Source: Pseudomonas frederiksbergensis
Lineage (GTDB): Bacteria; Pseudomonadota; Gammaproteobacteria; Pseudomonadales; Pseudomonadaceae
Assembly (NCBI RefSeq): GCF_003732665.1
Contig: NZ_MOBP01000020.1
Location: 1 to 64,000, forward strand
Length of the DNA stretch: 64,000 bases
Reading direction: 5' to 3'
Positions within the stretch are counted from its first letter, which is position 1. Each line of letters begins with the position of its first letter. Both the position numbers and the translations under genes were made by a program. A model generated the notes under the pieces. The model saw only the letters and a list, made by a program, of their open reading frames with translations, searched no databases and was not told the origin of the DNA. Positions 40,726 to 49,353 of this stretch are shown piece by piece.

Positions 40726-41661
40726 ATGGCCGGCATTCTCGACACGGTAGACCAACGCACGCAACTGGTGGGTGAGAATCGCCTGGAAATTCTCATGTTC
40801 CGGCTGGCCGGGCGGCAATTGTTCGCGATCAACGTATTTAAAGTTCAAGAAGTTCTGCAACTGCCGAAACTGACCTTGATGCCACAGCGCCATCCGTTCG
40901 TTTGCGGCGTGGTCAACCTACGTGGCCAGACGCTGCCGGTGATTGACCTGTCCCAGGCCATCGGCATGCGCCCCCTGGTGCCAAGCCCTACCAGCACCAT
41001 CATCGTCACCGAGTACAACCGTTCGGTGCAGGCGTTCCTGGTCGGCGGCGTGGACCGCATCGTCAACATGAACTGGGAAGCCATCCTGCCGCCGCCGACC
41101 AGCGCCGGTCGCCAGCATTACCTGACGGCCATCAGCAAGGTCGATGACCAGTTGGTGGAAATCATCGACGTGGAAAAAGTCCTCGCCGAAATCGTCCCGT
41201 ACAACGCCAAGGTGTCCAAGGACAAACTCGATGATCCGGTGCTGGAACGTGCCCGTGGCCGTGAAGTGCTGCTGGTGGATGACTCGAACGTGGCGCTCTC
41301 GCAATTGCGCGACACCCTTGGCCAGTTGGGCGTGAAGATGCACATCGCCAGCGACGGCCTCAAGGCACTGAACATGCTCAAGGCCTGGGCCGATACCGGT
41401 GTGGTCATGACCGACAAGTTGCTGATGATCTTCACCGACGCCGAAATGCCGGAAATGGATGGCTATCGCCTGACCACCGAAATCCGTAACGACCCGCGCC
41501 TGCGTGGCCTCTACGTGGTCTTGCACACCTCGCTGTCCGGCAGTTTCAACGACTCGATGGTGAAGAAGGTAGGTTGCGACAACTTCCTCTCCAAGTTCCA
41601 GCCGGACAAACTCGTCGACGTGGTGCGCCAGCGTCTGATGCTCGACGAAGTGCCGGCCTAA
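40726..41661 (+). CDS. cheV: Chemotaxis coupling protein CheV (CheW-receiver fusion)
   Basis: The 311-aa protein has a CheW-like domain (about residues 20-160, with GVVNLRGQTLPVIDLSQAIG) and a receiver (about 180-305). The phosphoacceptor is Asp238 in FTDAEMPEMDGYRL, and FLSKFQPDKL holds the conserved lysine. CheV couples chemoreceptors to CheA and tunes adaptation through phosphorylation. AGGAG lies seven bases before the ATG at 40726. It stands alone, not in a che operon. Confidence 0.92.
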   Translation: MAGILDTVDQRTQLVGENRLEILMFRLAGRQLFAINVFKVQEVLQLPKLTLMPQRHPFVCGVVNLRGQTLPVIDLSQAIGMRPLVPSPTSTIIVTEYNRSVQAFLVGGVDRIVNMNWEAILPPPTSAGRQHYLTAISKVDDQLVEIIDVEKVLAEIVPYNAKVSKDKLDDPVLERARGREVLLVDDSNVALSQLRDTLGQLGVKMHIASDGLKALNMLKAWADTGVVMTDKLLMIFTDAEMPEMDGYRLTTEIRNDPRLRGLYVVLHTSLSGSFNDSMVKKVGCDNFLSKFQPDKLVDVVRQRLMLDEVPA

Positions 41662-41679
41662 GGCTGCACACAGTCCATC

Positions 41680-41769
41680 TGTGGGAGCGGGCTTGCTCGC
41701 GAATGCGGTAGAGCAATCGACATCAATGTTGAATGTTAAGCCGCCTTCGCGAGCAAGCTCGCTCCCACA
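41680..41769. repeat. REP doublet 7
   Basis: GTGGGAGCGGGCTTGCTCGCGAA and its complement (with one change, AGCTCGCTCCCAC) flank about 45 bases. It lies between cheV and the MOSC gene, which run the same way. Confidence 0.86.
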
Positions 41770-41837
41770 TTTTTTTGCCTTTGATTCAGCGATCAAGCTC
41801 GTATAGGGTGGCGTTTTTAACCTCCAGGGAGCTGGCC

Positions 41838-42644
41838 ATGCTGCGTCTGAGCGCGCTTTATCGTTATCCGTTGAAATCCGGCAAGGGCGAGACCCTGCAA
41901 CAGGTCAGCCTCGACAAGTTGGGCCTGGACGGTGATCGACGCTGGATGCTCGTGGACGAGGCCAGCGGGCGCTTCCTGACCCAGCGTGCAGTGGCGCAGA
42001 TGAGCCAGTTGTCGGCGCTGTGGAACGCTGACGGTGGCTTGACCCTCAGCGCACCAGGCCGTTCACCCATCGATATCGCCTTGCCCGGCAGCGATGCTGA
42101 ACTGCGCGGCGTGACCATTTGGCGCGACACCTTGCGTGTGCCCGATGCCGGTGACGCGGCAGGGGCGTGGGTCAGCGAGTTCATCGGCAAGCCGACGCGA
42201 TTGGTGCAGGTGCCGCTGGATCGCGCGCGCACCACACAGGCCGGTTACGGCAAGGACGATGATCAGGTGGCATTCGCCGACGGCTTTCCGCTGTTGCTGA
42301 TTGGCCAGGCATCCCTGGATGACCTGTCGAACAAGGTCGGGCGACCGTTGGAGATGCTGCGATTCCGGCCGAATCTGGTGATCGAGGGCAGTGCGGCCTA
42401 CGCCGAGGATGGCTGGAAACGCATCCGTATCGGCGATGTCGAGTTCCGGGTGGTCAAGTCGTGCTCGCGTTGCATTCTGACGACGATCGACCCGAGGACT
42501 GGGGAGCGCAGCAATGATCGCGAGCCGTTGGCCACGTTGCAGAAATATCGCGCCGAAGCGGATGGTGCGATGTTCGGCCAGAACCTGGTCAACGACAGCA
42601 CCGGTCGACTGGAAGTCGGCCTGCCGGTGACGATTCTCGAATAA
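41838..42644 (+). CDS. MOSC domain protein (YcbX-like)
   Basis: The 268-aa protein has an N-terminal MOSC beta-barrel domain (LSALYRYPLKSGKGETLQQVSLDKLGLDGDRRWMLVD) and a C-terminal MOSC domain with RFRPNLVIEG and the conserved cysteine in VVKSCSRCILTTIDPRTGER near residue 215. Relatives such as YcbX and mARC bind a molybdenum cofactor and reduce N-hydroxylated compounds. The cofactor cysteine is present. AGGGAG lies seven bases before ATG 41838. The Moco genes lie 6 kb to the left in the window. Confidence 0.87.
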   Translation: MLRLSALYRYPLKSGKGETLQQVSLDKLGLDGDRRWMLVDEASGRFLTQRAVAQMSQLSALWNADGGLTLSAPGRSPIDIALPGSDAELRGVTIWRDTLRVPDAGDAAGAWVSEFIGKPTRLVQVPLDRARTTQAGYGKDDDQVAFADGFPLLLIGQASLDDLSNKVGRPLEMLRFRPNLVIEGSAAYAEDGWKRIRIGDVEFRVVKSCSRCILTTIDPRTGERSNDREPLATLQKYRAEADGAMFGQNLVNDSTGRLEVGLPVTILE

Positions 42645-42658
42645 CAGCCCTTTGAAAT

Positions 42659-42694
42659 GAAAATGCCCGTGTCCAAGGACACGGGCATTTTTTT
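42659..42694. terminator. Bidirectional terminator
   Basis: ATGCCCGTGTC and GACACGGGCAT form a perfect 11-bp stem with a CAAG loop. AAA precedes it and a run of T follows. It serves the rightward MOSC gene and the leftward ppnP gene. Confidence 0.92.
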
Positions 42695-42716
42695 GTCGCT
42701 GTGAAAACCCAGGGGT

Positions 42717-43001
42717 TTAGCCGCGGTATTCGCACAGGTAAGCGGTGTCGACGGCCACTTTCAGTTGGAACTTGCTGTTGGCAGGCACGTTGAACTGGCT
42801 GCCGGCGGCGAAGGTTTCCCAGTCGGTGCTGTCGGGCAGCTTGACGGTCAGGGCGCCGGTCACCACGTGCATGATTTCACGCTGGCTGGTGCCGAATTCG
42901 TAGTCGCCCGGGGCCATGACGCCAATGGTCGCCGGACCTTCAGGGGTGCCGAAAGCGATCGACTTGACGGTGCCGTCGAAGTACTCGTTGACTTTAAACA
43001 T
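42717..43001 (-). CDS. ppnP: Pyrimidine/purine nucleoside phosphorylase PpnP
   Basis: The 94-aa cupin protein (DUF1255) splits nucleosides with phosphate, as E. coli PpnP (YaiE) does. FKVNEYFDGTVKSIAF, TIGVMAPGDYEFGTSQREIMHVVTG and FNVPANSKFQLKV are family signatures. The length is exactly that of the family. GAGGAA lies about seven bases before the ATG. It is a single-gene unit. Confidence 0.93.
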   Translation of the reverse strand: MFKVNEYFDGTVKSIAFGTPEGPATIGVMAPGDYEFGTSQREIMHVVTGALTVKLPDSTDWETFAAGSQFNVPANSKFQLKVAVDTAYLCEYRG

Positions 43002-43064
43002 GGGCGATTCCTCGAAAAAAGGGCTTAAAAGGGCCGGCCAGTATGCACAAGGCCCTTGGCGCCG

Positions 43065-43616
43065 TCACCTCTCCTGGATGGGCAGGACCAGCGGTAACAA
43101 CCGCGCGGTATTGCGTGCGTCTTCCAGCGCCCGATGCTGCTGGCCAGTGAACTGCATGCCCGCCAGTTGCAATGCACCATTGAGCCCCAACGGGCGCTCC
43201 AGCCGCCGCGACTTGGCAAAACGCTGCTTGAGATTCATGTGCGCCACCTGGCTCAAGAAGCTGTCGAGTTGCAGGCGCTGCCATTCCTGGACCAATTGCT
43301 GGCGGTCGTAATCGCCCCAACTGACCCAGCCTTCCAACTGCGAATGGTACGGAGCCAACCAGCGCTCGAATGCTCCCCAGACCTCGACCAGTGATTGCGC
43401 CGTATCGATATTGGCCTGGGTGATGTGGGTCAGTTCGCGGCAAAACGGCGTCAGCAGAGGCCGGCGCGTCGGGCGTACGAAGCGCTGGAATTGATCCAGC
43501 TCTCGACCTTTTCGGTCCACCAGAGTGGCACCGATTTCGATGATTTCCATTTCCGTGACTGGCCAGCCGCCCTCATCGGTGGTGGCTTCCAGATCAATGA
43601 CCAACCAGTGAGGCAT
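43065..43616 (-). CDS. DnaQ-like 3'-5' exonuclease
   Basis: The 183-aa protein belongs to the DEDDh exonuclease family (ERI1/KapD-like). The first acidic motif is VIDLEATTDEGGW, and EIIEIGATLVD follows. SWGDYDRQQL carries the central aspartate, and HRALEDARNTARLL carries the last histidine and aspartate. It degrades RNA or DNA from the 3' end; the substrate is unknown. I start at ATG 43616, with AGGA nine bases upstream and the exonuclease strand beginning directly after; the open frame starts at 43664. Confidence 0.87.
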   Translation of the reverse strand: MPHWLVIDLEATTDEGGWPVTEMEIIEIGATLVDRKGRELDQFQRFVRPTRRPLLTPFCRELTHITQANIDTAQSLVEVWGAFERWLAPYHSQLEGWVSWGDYDRQQLVQEWQRLQLDSFLSQVAHMNLKQRFAKSRRLERPLGLNGALQLAGMQFTGQQHRALEDARNTARLLPLVLPIQER

Positions 43617-43687
43617 CGCAGGTTTCCTGGTATCCGCGTCCTGATAGGGCTTGAGCGTAGCCAAACCCGGCGGATCCGCCTAGCGCC

Positions 43688-45649
43688 TTATTCGACCTCC
43701 AACAAAATCTGACGATTTTTGACCTGATCGCCGACCCTGACCTGCAAGCGTTTGAGCACACCGTCGATACCGGACTTGAGCGGATGCTCCATTTTCATGG
43801 CCTCCAGCACCACCAATAGCTGACCCTTGCTGACGGCGCTGCCCTCGCTGACCAAAACATCGACGATGGCGCCATCCATCGGTGCCTTGAGTGTGCCGGA
43901 ACTGACGCTGGCCTGACTGCTGACCGGCAGTTGCGTGCGATCTTCCAGGCGCAGACTGCCGGGACGAGTGAACAACCAGACGTGCTGGCCCTCGAGGCGA
44001 TAGGCGTGACGCTGGCGCAGGCCGTCTATTTCCAGGGTGGCCTGGCGTCCGTCGCAGGCGATGATCTTCAGCGCCAGGGTCCGTTCGCCGACCTCTAGCC
44101 GGTACGGCTCCTCGGCTACCGCCTTCAGTCCCACGGTCCAGTCCTTGTCCTCCACGCCAAGACGATAGTGCAGCGGCACGCTGGCGTTATTGCGCCAACC
44201 CGCCAGTGGGGCGGGGTGTTGTTTTGCGCCGGCGTGATAGAGCAACGCGGCGGCGATGGCCAGTTCTTCGGCACTCGGTATGTGGGGATTCAGGCAGGGA
44301 TGGTCGGCGAAATGTGTCGGGATAAAACCGGTGCTGAATTCTGCGCTGATAAATTGCGGATGTTGCAACAGGCTGGCGAGCAGGCGTTGATTGCTTTGCA
44401 TCCCCAGCAGCACGCTGTCCTGCACCGCCCGCAGCAACTTGCGCCGGGCTTCTTCGCGGGTGGCGCCGTGGGCGATGAGCTTGCCGAGCATCGGGTCATA
44501 GAAGGGGCTGACATGCTGGCCTTCGATCAGGCCATGGTCGATGCGCACGCCACTGTGCAATGCCGGCTCCCAGGCGTCGATCCGCCCGGTTTGCGGCAGG
44601 AAACCCTGGGCCGGATCCTCGGCATACAGGCGCACCTCCATGGCATGGCCGTTGAGTTGCACCTGCTCCTGACGCAGCGGCAGCGGCTGGCCTTCGGCGA
44701 CGTGCAGTTGCCACGCCACCAGGTCCAGGCCGGTGATCAGTTCGGTCACCGGGTGCTCCACTTGCAGGCGGGTGTTCATCTCCAGAAAGTAAAATTGTCC
44801 GCGAGCATCCAGCAGGAATTCCACGGTGCCGGCGCCGACATAGTTCACCGCTCGCCCGGCCTTGAGTGCCGCTTCGCCCATGGCCTGGCGCAGGTCGGCG
44901 GTCATGACGGGGCAGGGCGCTTCCTCGATGATTTTCTGGTGGCGACGCTGGATCGAACAGTCGCGCTCGCCAAGGTAAATCAGGTTGCCGTGTTGGTCGC
45001 CGAACACTTGCACTTCGACATGCCGTGGATCGATCAACGCCTGTTCGAGAATCAGTTCATCGCTGCCAAACCCGTTCAGGGCTTCGGAGCGGGCGGTGCG
45101 CAGTTGCTCCAGCAGATCACTGGCGTCGTGGACCAGGCGCATGCCGCGCCCGCCACCGCCGGCGCTGGCCTTGATCATCAGTGGATAGCCGATGCGTGCG
45201 GCTTCGCGGCTCAGGGTCGCGTCGTCTTGTTCGGCACCTTGATAGCCTTGGATGCAGGGCACACCTGCGTCGAGCATGGCCAGTTTCGACAGGCGTTTGC
45301 TGCCCATCAGTTCGATGGCTTCGGGGCTGGGGCCGATAAAGGTGATATTCGCTTGTTGGCAGGCGAGGGCGAACCCGGTGTTTTCCGAGAGAAAGCCGTA
45401 GCCCGGGTGGATCGCATCGGCACCGGTGCGGCGGGCGGCGTCGATGATGGCCGGGATGTTCAGGTATGACTGCTGTACCGGGGCCGGGCCGATGTTCACG
45501 GCTTCGTCGGCCATGTGCACATGCAGGGCGTCGGCATCGGCGTCGCTGAACACCGCGACCGTGCGATAGCCCAGGGCCTGGGCGGTGCGCTGGATGCGGC
45601 AGGCGATTTCACCGCGGTTGGCGATCAGGATTTTGCTGAATCCGGGCAT
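43688..45649 (-). CDS. atuF: Geranyl-CoA carboxylase alpha (biotin-containing) subunit AtuF
   Basis: The 653-aa protein has a biotin carboxylase domain (residues 1-450, FSKILIANRGEIACRI, the ATP-grasp loop KASAGGGGRGM, FLEMNTRLQVEHPVTE) and a C-terminal biotin carrier domain. Biotin is attached at Lys619 in EAMKMEH, 34 residues from the end. With AtuC it carboxylates geranyl-CoA to isohexenyl-glutaconyl-CoA. The same family also serves 3-methylcrotonyl-CoA; the atu gene order decides the name. It is the last gene of the operon and is separated from atuE by a REP doublet. The start is ATG 45649; the frame is open upstream into the REP. Confidence 0.9.
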   Translation of the reverse strand: MPGFSKILIANRGEIACRIQRTAQALGYRTVAVFSDADADALHVHMADEAVNIGPAPVQQSYLNIPAIIDAARRTGADAIHPGYGFLSENTGFALACQQANITFIGPSPEAIELMGSKRLSKLAMLDAGVPCIQGYQGAEQDDATLSREAARIGYPLMIKASAGGGGRGMRLVHDASDLLEQLRTARSEALNGFGSDELILEQALIDPRHVEVQVFGDQHGNLIYLGERDCSIQRRHQKIIEEAPCPVMTADLRQAMGEAALKAGRAVNYVGAGTVEFLLDARGQFYFLEMNTRLQVEHPVTELITGLDLVAWQLHVAEGQPLPLRQEQVQLNGHAMEVRLYAEDPAQGFLPQTGRIDAWEPALHSGVRIDHGLIEGQHVSPFYDPMLGKLIAHGATREEARRKLLRAVQDSVLLGMQSNQRLLASLLQHPQFISAEFSTGFIPTHFADHPCLNPHIPSAEELAIAAALLYHAGAKQHPAPLAGWRNNASVPLHYRLGVEDKDWTVGLKAVAEEPYRLEVGERTLALKIIACDGRQATLEIDGLRQRHAYRLEGQHVWLFTRPGSLRLEDRTQLPVSSQASVSSGTLKAPMDGAIVDVLVSEGSAVSKGQLLVVLEAMKMEHPLKSGIDGVLKRLQVRVGDQVKNRQILLEVE

Positions 45650-45690
45650 GGGTCTTTCCCTTGGTGTTTGCGGTGAATTTAAGGGCCTCT

Positions 45691-45755
45691 TCGCGAGCAA
45701 GCCCGATCCCATAGGGGAATGCATTCCAATTGTGGGAGCGGGCTTGCTCGCGAAG
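45691..45755. repeat. REP doublet 8, inside the atu operon
   Basis: TCGCGAGCAAGCCCGATCCCATA on the left (with an A for C change in the core) and TGTGGGAGCGGGCTTGCTCGCGAA on the right form an inverted pair with the GGGGAATGCATTCCAAT centre seen in doublets 1 and 3. It lies in the 109-bp gap between atuE and atuF, all on the reverse strand. Confidence 0.85.
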
Positions 45756-45758
45756 CTT

Positions 45759-46556
45759 TTAGGAGGCCCACCCCGGTTTCCGTTTTTGCACAAAAGCCAT
45801 GGTCCCCTCGACCCCTTCCGCCCCGGTCACCGCTTCGCTGAACCACTGCGCCGCTTGATCCAGCAACGCATCGGCCGGTTCCCCGGCACTGGCCAGCAGC
45901 AGTTTTTTCGTCAGCGCATTCGCCCCCGGCGCACAGCACAGCACATGGGCCAACACTTCTTCGAGGCGTTCGGCCAGGGCTTGCGGGTCGTGCTCGACAA
46001 AATGCACCAGGCCCAAACGTTTGGCCTGGGTGCCGTCGAACCGCGCCGCCGTCAGGGCCAGTCTTCGCGCCTGGGTCAGGCCGATGCGCTGTACCACGAA
46101 GGGGGCGATCTGCGCCGGCAACAGGCCGAGGCTGGTTTCCGGCAACCCGAATTGCGCCTGGTGATCGGCCAGGGCAACGTCGCTGACGCAAGCCAGGCCC
46201 AGGCCACCGCCCAGCACCGCGCCTTGCAGCACCGTGATCACCACTTGCGGCGCGTGTTGCACTTCTTGCAGCAAAGCGCCGAACGACCGGTTCAAGTCGC
46301 GATAAGCCTCCGTGCCTTGGGCGCGGGCGTTGGCCATGTCCTTGATGTCGCCACCGGCGCAGAAATGCCCGCCGGCACCGCCAATGACCAAGGCCCGAAC
46401 GGCGTGGTCATCGCGCACCGTCGCCAGCACTTCACGCAGTTCGGCAACCATCTGCAAGCTCATGGCGTTGCGGTTTTCCGGGCGGTTGAGGGTGATGTGC
46501 AGCACGCCGTTGTGCAGTTCGAGCAACAGCGTCTGGCAAACCGGCAGGCTGTTCAT
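45759..46556 (-). CDS. atuE: Isohexenylglutaconyl-CoA hydratase AtuE
   Basis: The 265-aa crotonase-family protein hydrates the product of geranyl-CoA carboxylase. Family motifs are LNRPENRNAMSLQMV, GGHFCAGGDIKDM (oxyanion hole) near residue 65, and GAVLGGGLGLACVSDVALA near residue 110. The start ATG overlaps the stop of atuD (ATGA), tying it to the operon. Members of the methylglutaconyl-CoA hydratase family are close relatives; the atu context supports this assignment. Confidence 0.88.
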   Translation of the reverse strand: MNSLPVCQTLLLELHNGVLHITLNRPENRNAMSLQMVAELREVLATVRDDHAVRALVIGGAGGHFCAGGDIKDMANARAQGTEAYRDLNRSFGALLQEVQHAPQVVITVLQGAVLGGGLGLACVSDVALADHQAQFGLPETSLGLLPAQIAPFVVQRIGLTQARRLALTAARFDGTQAKRLGLVHFVEHDPQALAERLEEVLAHVLCCAPGANALTKKLLLASAGEPADALLDQAAQWFSEAVTGAEGVEGTMAFVQKRKPGWAS

Positions 46557-47710
46557 TTCTTTTTCCCCGGCAGGGTGCCCATGAGTTTGCAGATGATCCC
46601 CAGCATGATTTCGTCGGCGCCGCCGCCAATCGATACCAGCCGCACATCGCGATAGGCCCGGGCGACCGGGTTGTCCCACATGAAACCCATGCCGCCCCAA
46701 TATTGCAGGCAACTGTCGCTGACTTCCCGGCCCAGGCGTCCGGCCTTGAGTTTGGCCATCGACGCCAGGCGCGTGACGTCCTGGCCTTTGATGTATTGCT
46801 CGGTGGCCTGATAGACCAGCGCCCGCAGGCATTCGATTTCGGTTTGCAGTTCGGCCAGGCGAAAGTGAATCACCTGGTTGTCGATCAGCGCATTGCCGAA
46901 GGTCTTGCGTTCCTTGCAGTACTCGATGGTGCTGTCGATGCAGTATTCCAGGCCCTTGATCATGTTTGCCGCACCGAACAGGCGCTCCTCCTGGAACTGC
47001 AGCATCTGCATCATGAACCCCGCGCCTTCATGGCCGATGCGGTTGCGTTGCGGCACGCGCACGTTGTCGAAAAACACCTGGGCGGTTTCCGAACTGCGCA
47101 TGCCGAGCTTGTCCAGGTGCGAACTCAGGCTGATACCGGGCGTGTTCATCGGCACCATGATCAGCGATTTGTTGATGTGCGGTTTGTCGTCCGAGGTGTT
47201 AGCGAGCAGGCAGATGAAATCGGCGCTCGGCGAGTTGGTGATCCACATCTTGCTGCCGTTGATCACGTAGTCATCGCCGTCCTTGCGGGCGGTGGTTTTC
47301 AACCCGGCGACATCGGAACCGGCGCCGACTTCCGAGACGCCGATACAGCCGACTTGCTCACCGGTGATCGCCGGGCGCAGGAATTCTTCACGCAATTCAT
47401 CGGAGCCGAAGCGGGCGAGGGCCGGGGTGCACATGTCGGTCTGCACGCCGATGGACATCGGAATCCCGCCGCAATGAATCGTGCCGAACTCTTCGGCGGC
47501 GACGATCGAATAGCTGTAGTCCAGGCCCATGCCGCCGAACTTCTCCGGCTTGGAAATCCCCAGCAAACCGAGGTCGCCGGCCTTGCGAAAAATGCCGTGA
47601 ATCGGGAAGCGTCCGGCCTTTTCCCATTCCTCGACGTGCGGGTTGATCTCATGATCGACAAATTGGCGGACGGTGCGGCGCAGTGCTTCGTGTTCCTGGG
47701 TGAAGATCAT
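46553..47710 (-). CDS. atuD: Citronellyl-CoA dehydrogenase AtuD
   Basis: The 385-aa protein is an FAD-dependent acyl-CoA dehydrogenase. GCIGVSEVGAGSDVAGLKTTA near residue 120 and WITNSPSADFICLLANTS near residue 155 bind FAD and substrate. QYWGGMGFMWDNPVARAYRD near residue 340 and the DEIMLG end carry the C-terminal helix motifs. In the atu pathway it oxidizes citronellyl-CoA to geranyl-CoA. AGGAG lies about nine bases before the ATG at 47710. It overlaps atuE by four bases. Confidence 0.9.
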   Translation of the reverse strand: MIFTQEHEALRRTVRQFVDHEINPHVEEWEKAGRFPIHGIFRKAGDLGLLGISKPEKFGGMGLDYSYSIVAAEEFGTIHCGGIPMSIGVQTDMCTPALARFGSDELREEFLRPAITGEQVGCIGVSEVGAGSDVAGLKTTARKDGDDYVINGSKMWITNSPSADFICLLANTSDDKPHINKSLIMVPMNTPGISLSSHLDKLGMRSSETAQVFFDNVRVPQRNRIGHEGAGFMMQMLQFQEERLFGAANMIKGLEYCIDSTIEYCKERKTFGNALIDNQVIHFRLAELQTEIECLRALVYQATEQYIKGQDVTRLASMAKLKAGRLGREVSDSCLQYWGGMGFMWDNPVARAYRDVRLVSIGGGADEIMLGIICKLMGTLPGKKK

Positions 47711-47733
47711 TTTTATTGTTCTCCTGAACGCCC

Positions 47734-49350
47734 TTAGAAGCGGGCTACACCAAAACTGTTGGCTTGCAGTGGCCGAACCTCGGCCTCGTGGCAAATATCC
47801 AGTAAGTAACCGAGCAACGTCCGGGTATCCCGTGGATCGATCAGCCCGTCGTCCCACAAACTGGCGCTGCCGTAGAGCGCAGTGGACTGGCTGTCGAGTT
47901 TCTGCGCGGTAACCTGCTCCAGCATGTCGAGCATTTTCGGGTCCGGCACCAGGCCGTCCTTGAGCTGTTTGGCCTCTGTGACGATGCGCAACACCTTGCC
48001 GGCCTGGGCGCCACCCATCACGGCGGTGCGGCTGTTGGGCCAGGCGAAGATGAAGCGCGGATCCAGACCCCGGCCGCACATCGCGTAGTTGCCGGCCCCA
48101 TAGGAACCGCCGACGACGATGGTCAGTTTTGGCACTCGGGCGTTGGCCACCGCTTGAATCATCTTCGCGCCGTGCTTGATCACACCGTGCTGCTCCGATT
48201 CGGTGCCGACCATAAATCCCGTGGTGTTGTGGAAAAACAGCAGCGGCGTCTGGCTCTGGTCGCACAGCTGAATAAACTGCGCTGCCTTGCTCGCGCCCTT
48301 GGGCGTGATCGGGCCGTTGTTGCCGATAAAACCGCAGGCGCGACCCTGGATTTTCAGGTGGCCGCAGATCGTCTGCTGATCGAACTCACCCTTGAATTCA
48401 AGGAAGTTCGAAGCGTCGGCAATCCGGGCGATGATTTCCCGCACGTCGTAGGGTTTTTTCGGGTCATCCGGGATCAACCCCAGCAGTTCATCGATGGGGT
48501 AGAGCGGTTCCTTCCATTGTGGTTCGGGTAGCCAGGGCAACGGCTCGTTCCATGACAGCAGGCTGACAATCTCGCGCACCAGGCGTACGCCGTCGGCATC
48601 GTTTTCCGCCAGGTATTCGGCGGTGCCGGCGGTTTGCGCGTGCATTTCGGCGCCACCCAGTTCTTCATCGGTGGCGACTTCCCCGGTGGCGGCTTTTAGC
48701 AGCGGCGGGCCGGCAAGAAACAGCTTGGCCTTGCCGCGCACCACCACCACGTAATCCGACAACCCCGGCTGGTAGGCGCCGCCGGCGGTGGCCGAGCCAT
48801 GCACCACGGTGATCTGCGGCAAGCCCATGGCCGACATCCGCGCCTGATTGGCAAAGCTGCGCGCGCCTTCGATGAAAATCTCGGCCGCGTAATTGAGGTT
48901 GGCGCCACCGCTTTCGGCGAGGGTGATCACCGGCAGTTTGTTTTCCATGGCGATCTGTTGCAGGCGCAGGGACTTTTTCAGACCGCTGGGGGAGATGGTC
49001 CCGCCCTTGATCGCGCTGTTGTTCGCTACCACCAGCACCCGCGCTCCGGACACGTAGCCGATGCCGGCAATCAACCCGCCGCCGGCCGAACTGCCGTCCT
49101 TGTCATCGTGCAGCTTGTAGCCGGCCAGGCTCGCCAGTTCGAGAAACGGTGCGCCGGGGTCGAGCAGCAGGTTGAGGCGTTCACGGGGCAGCAACTGGCC
49201 GCGTTTGTCGAACTTGGCCTTGGCCTCCAAAGCCTTGTTCAGCAGGTTCTGTTCGAGCTGGCGGATATGCTCGATGCCGACCAGCATCGCCGCACGGTTT
49301 TGCGCGAACTGTTCGCTGAAAGGGTCGATCTGGGACTCGATCACCGGCAT
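47734..49350 (-). CDS. atuC: Geranyl-CoA carboxylase beta (carboxyltransferase) subunit AtuC
   Basis: The 538-aa protein is the acyl-CoA carboxyltransferase. PRERLNLLLDPGAPFLELA near the N-terminus and ARVLVVANNSAIKGGTISPSGLKK are typical. The two oxyanion sites appear as HGSATAGGAYQPGLSDYVVVV near residue 185 and VVGGSYGAGNYAMCGRGLDPRF near residue 415. It moves the carboxyl group from biotin on AtuF to geranyl-CoA. Intergenic gaps to atuB and atuD are 3 and 23 bases. Confidence 0.9.
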   Translation of the reverse strand: MPVIESQIDPFSEQFAQNRAAMLVGIEHIRQLEQNLLNKALEAKAKFDKRGQLLPRERLNLLLDPGAPFLELASLAGYKLHDDKDGSSAGGGLIAGIGYVSGARVLVVANNSAIKGGTISPSGLKKSLRLQQIAMENKLPVITLAESGGANLNYAAEIFIEGARSFANQARMSAMGLPQITVVHGSATAGGAYQPGLSDYVVVVRGKAKLFLAGPPLLKAATGEVATDEELGGAEMHAQTAGTAEYLAENDADGVRLVREIVSLLSWNEPLPWLPEPQWKEPLYPIDELLGLIPDDPKKPYDVREIIARIADASNFLEFKGEFDQQTICGHLKIQGRACGFIGNNGPITPKGASKAAQFIQLCDQSQTPLLFFHNTTGFMVGTESEQHGVIKHGAKMIQAVANARVPKLTIVVGGSYGAGNYAMCGRGLDPRFIFAWPNSRTAVMGGAQAGKVLRIVTEAKQLKDGLVPDPKMLDMLEQVTAQKLDSQSTALYGSASLWDDGLIDPRDTRTLLGYLLDICHEAEVRPLQANSFGVARF

Positions 49351-49353
49351 GGC

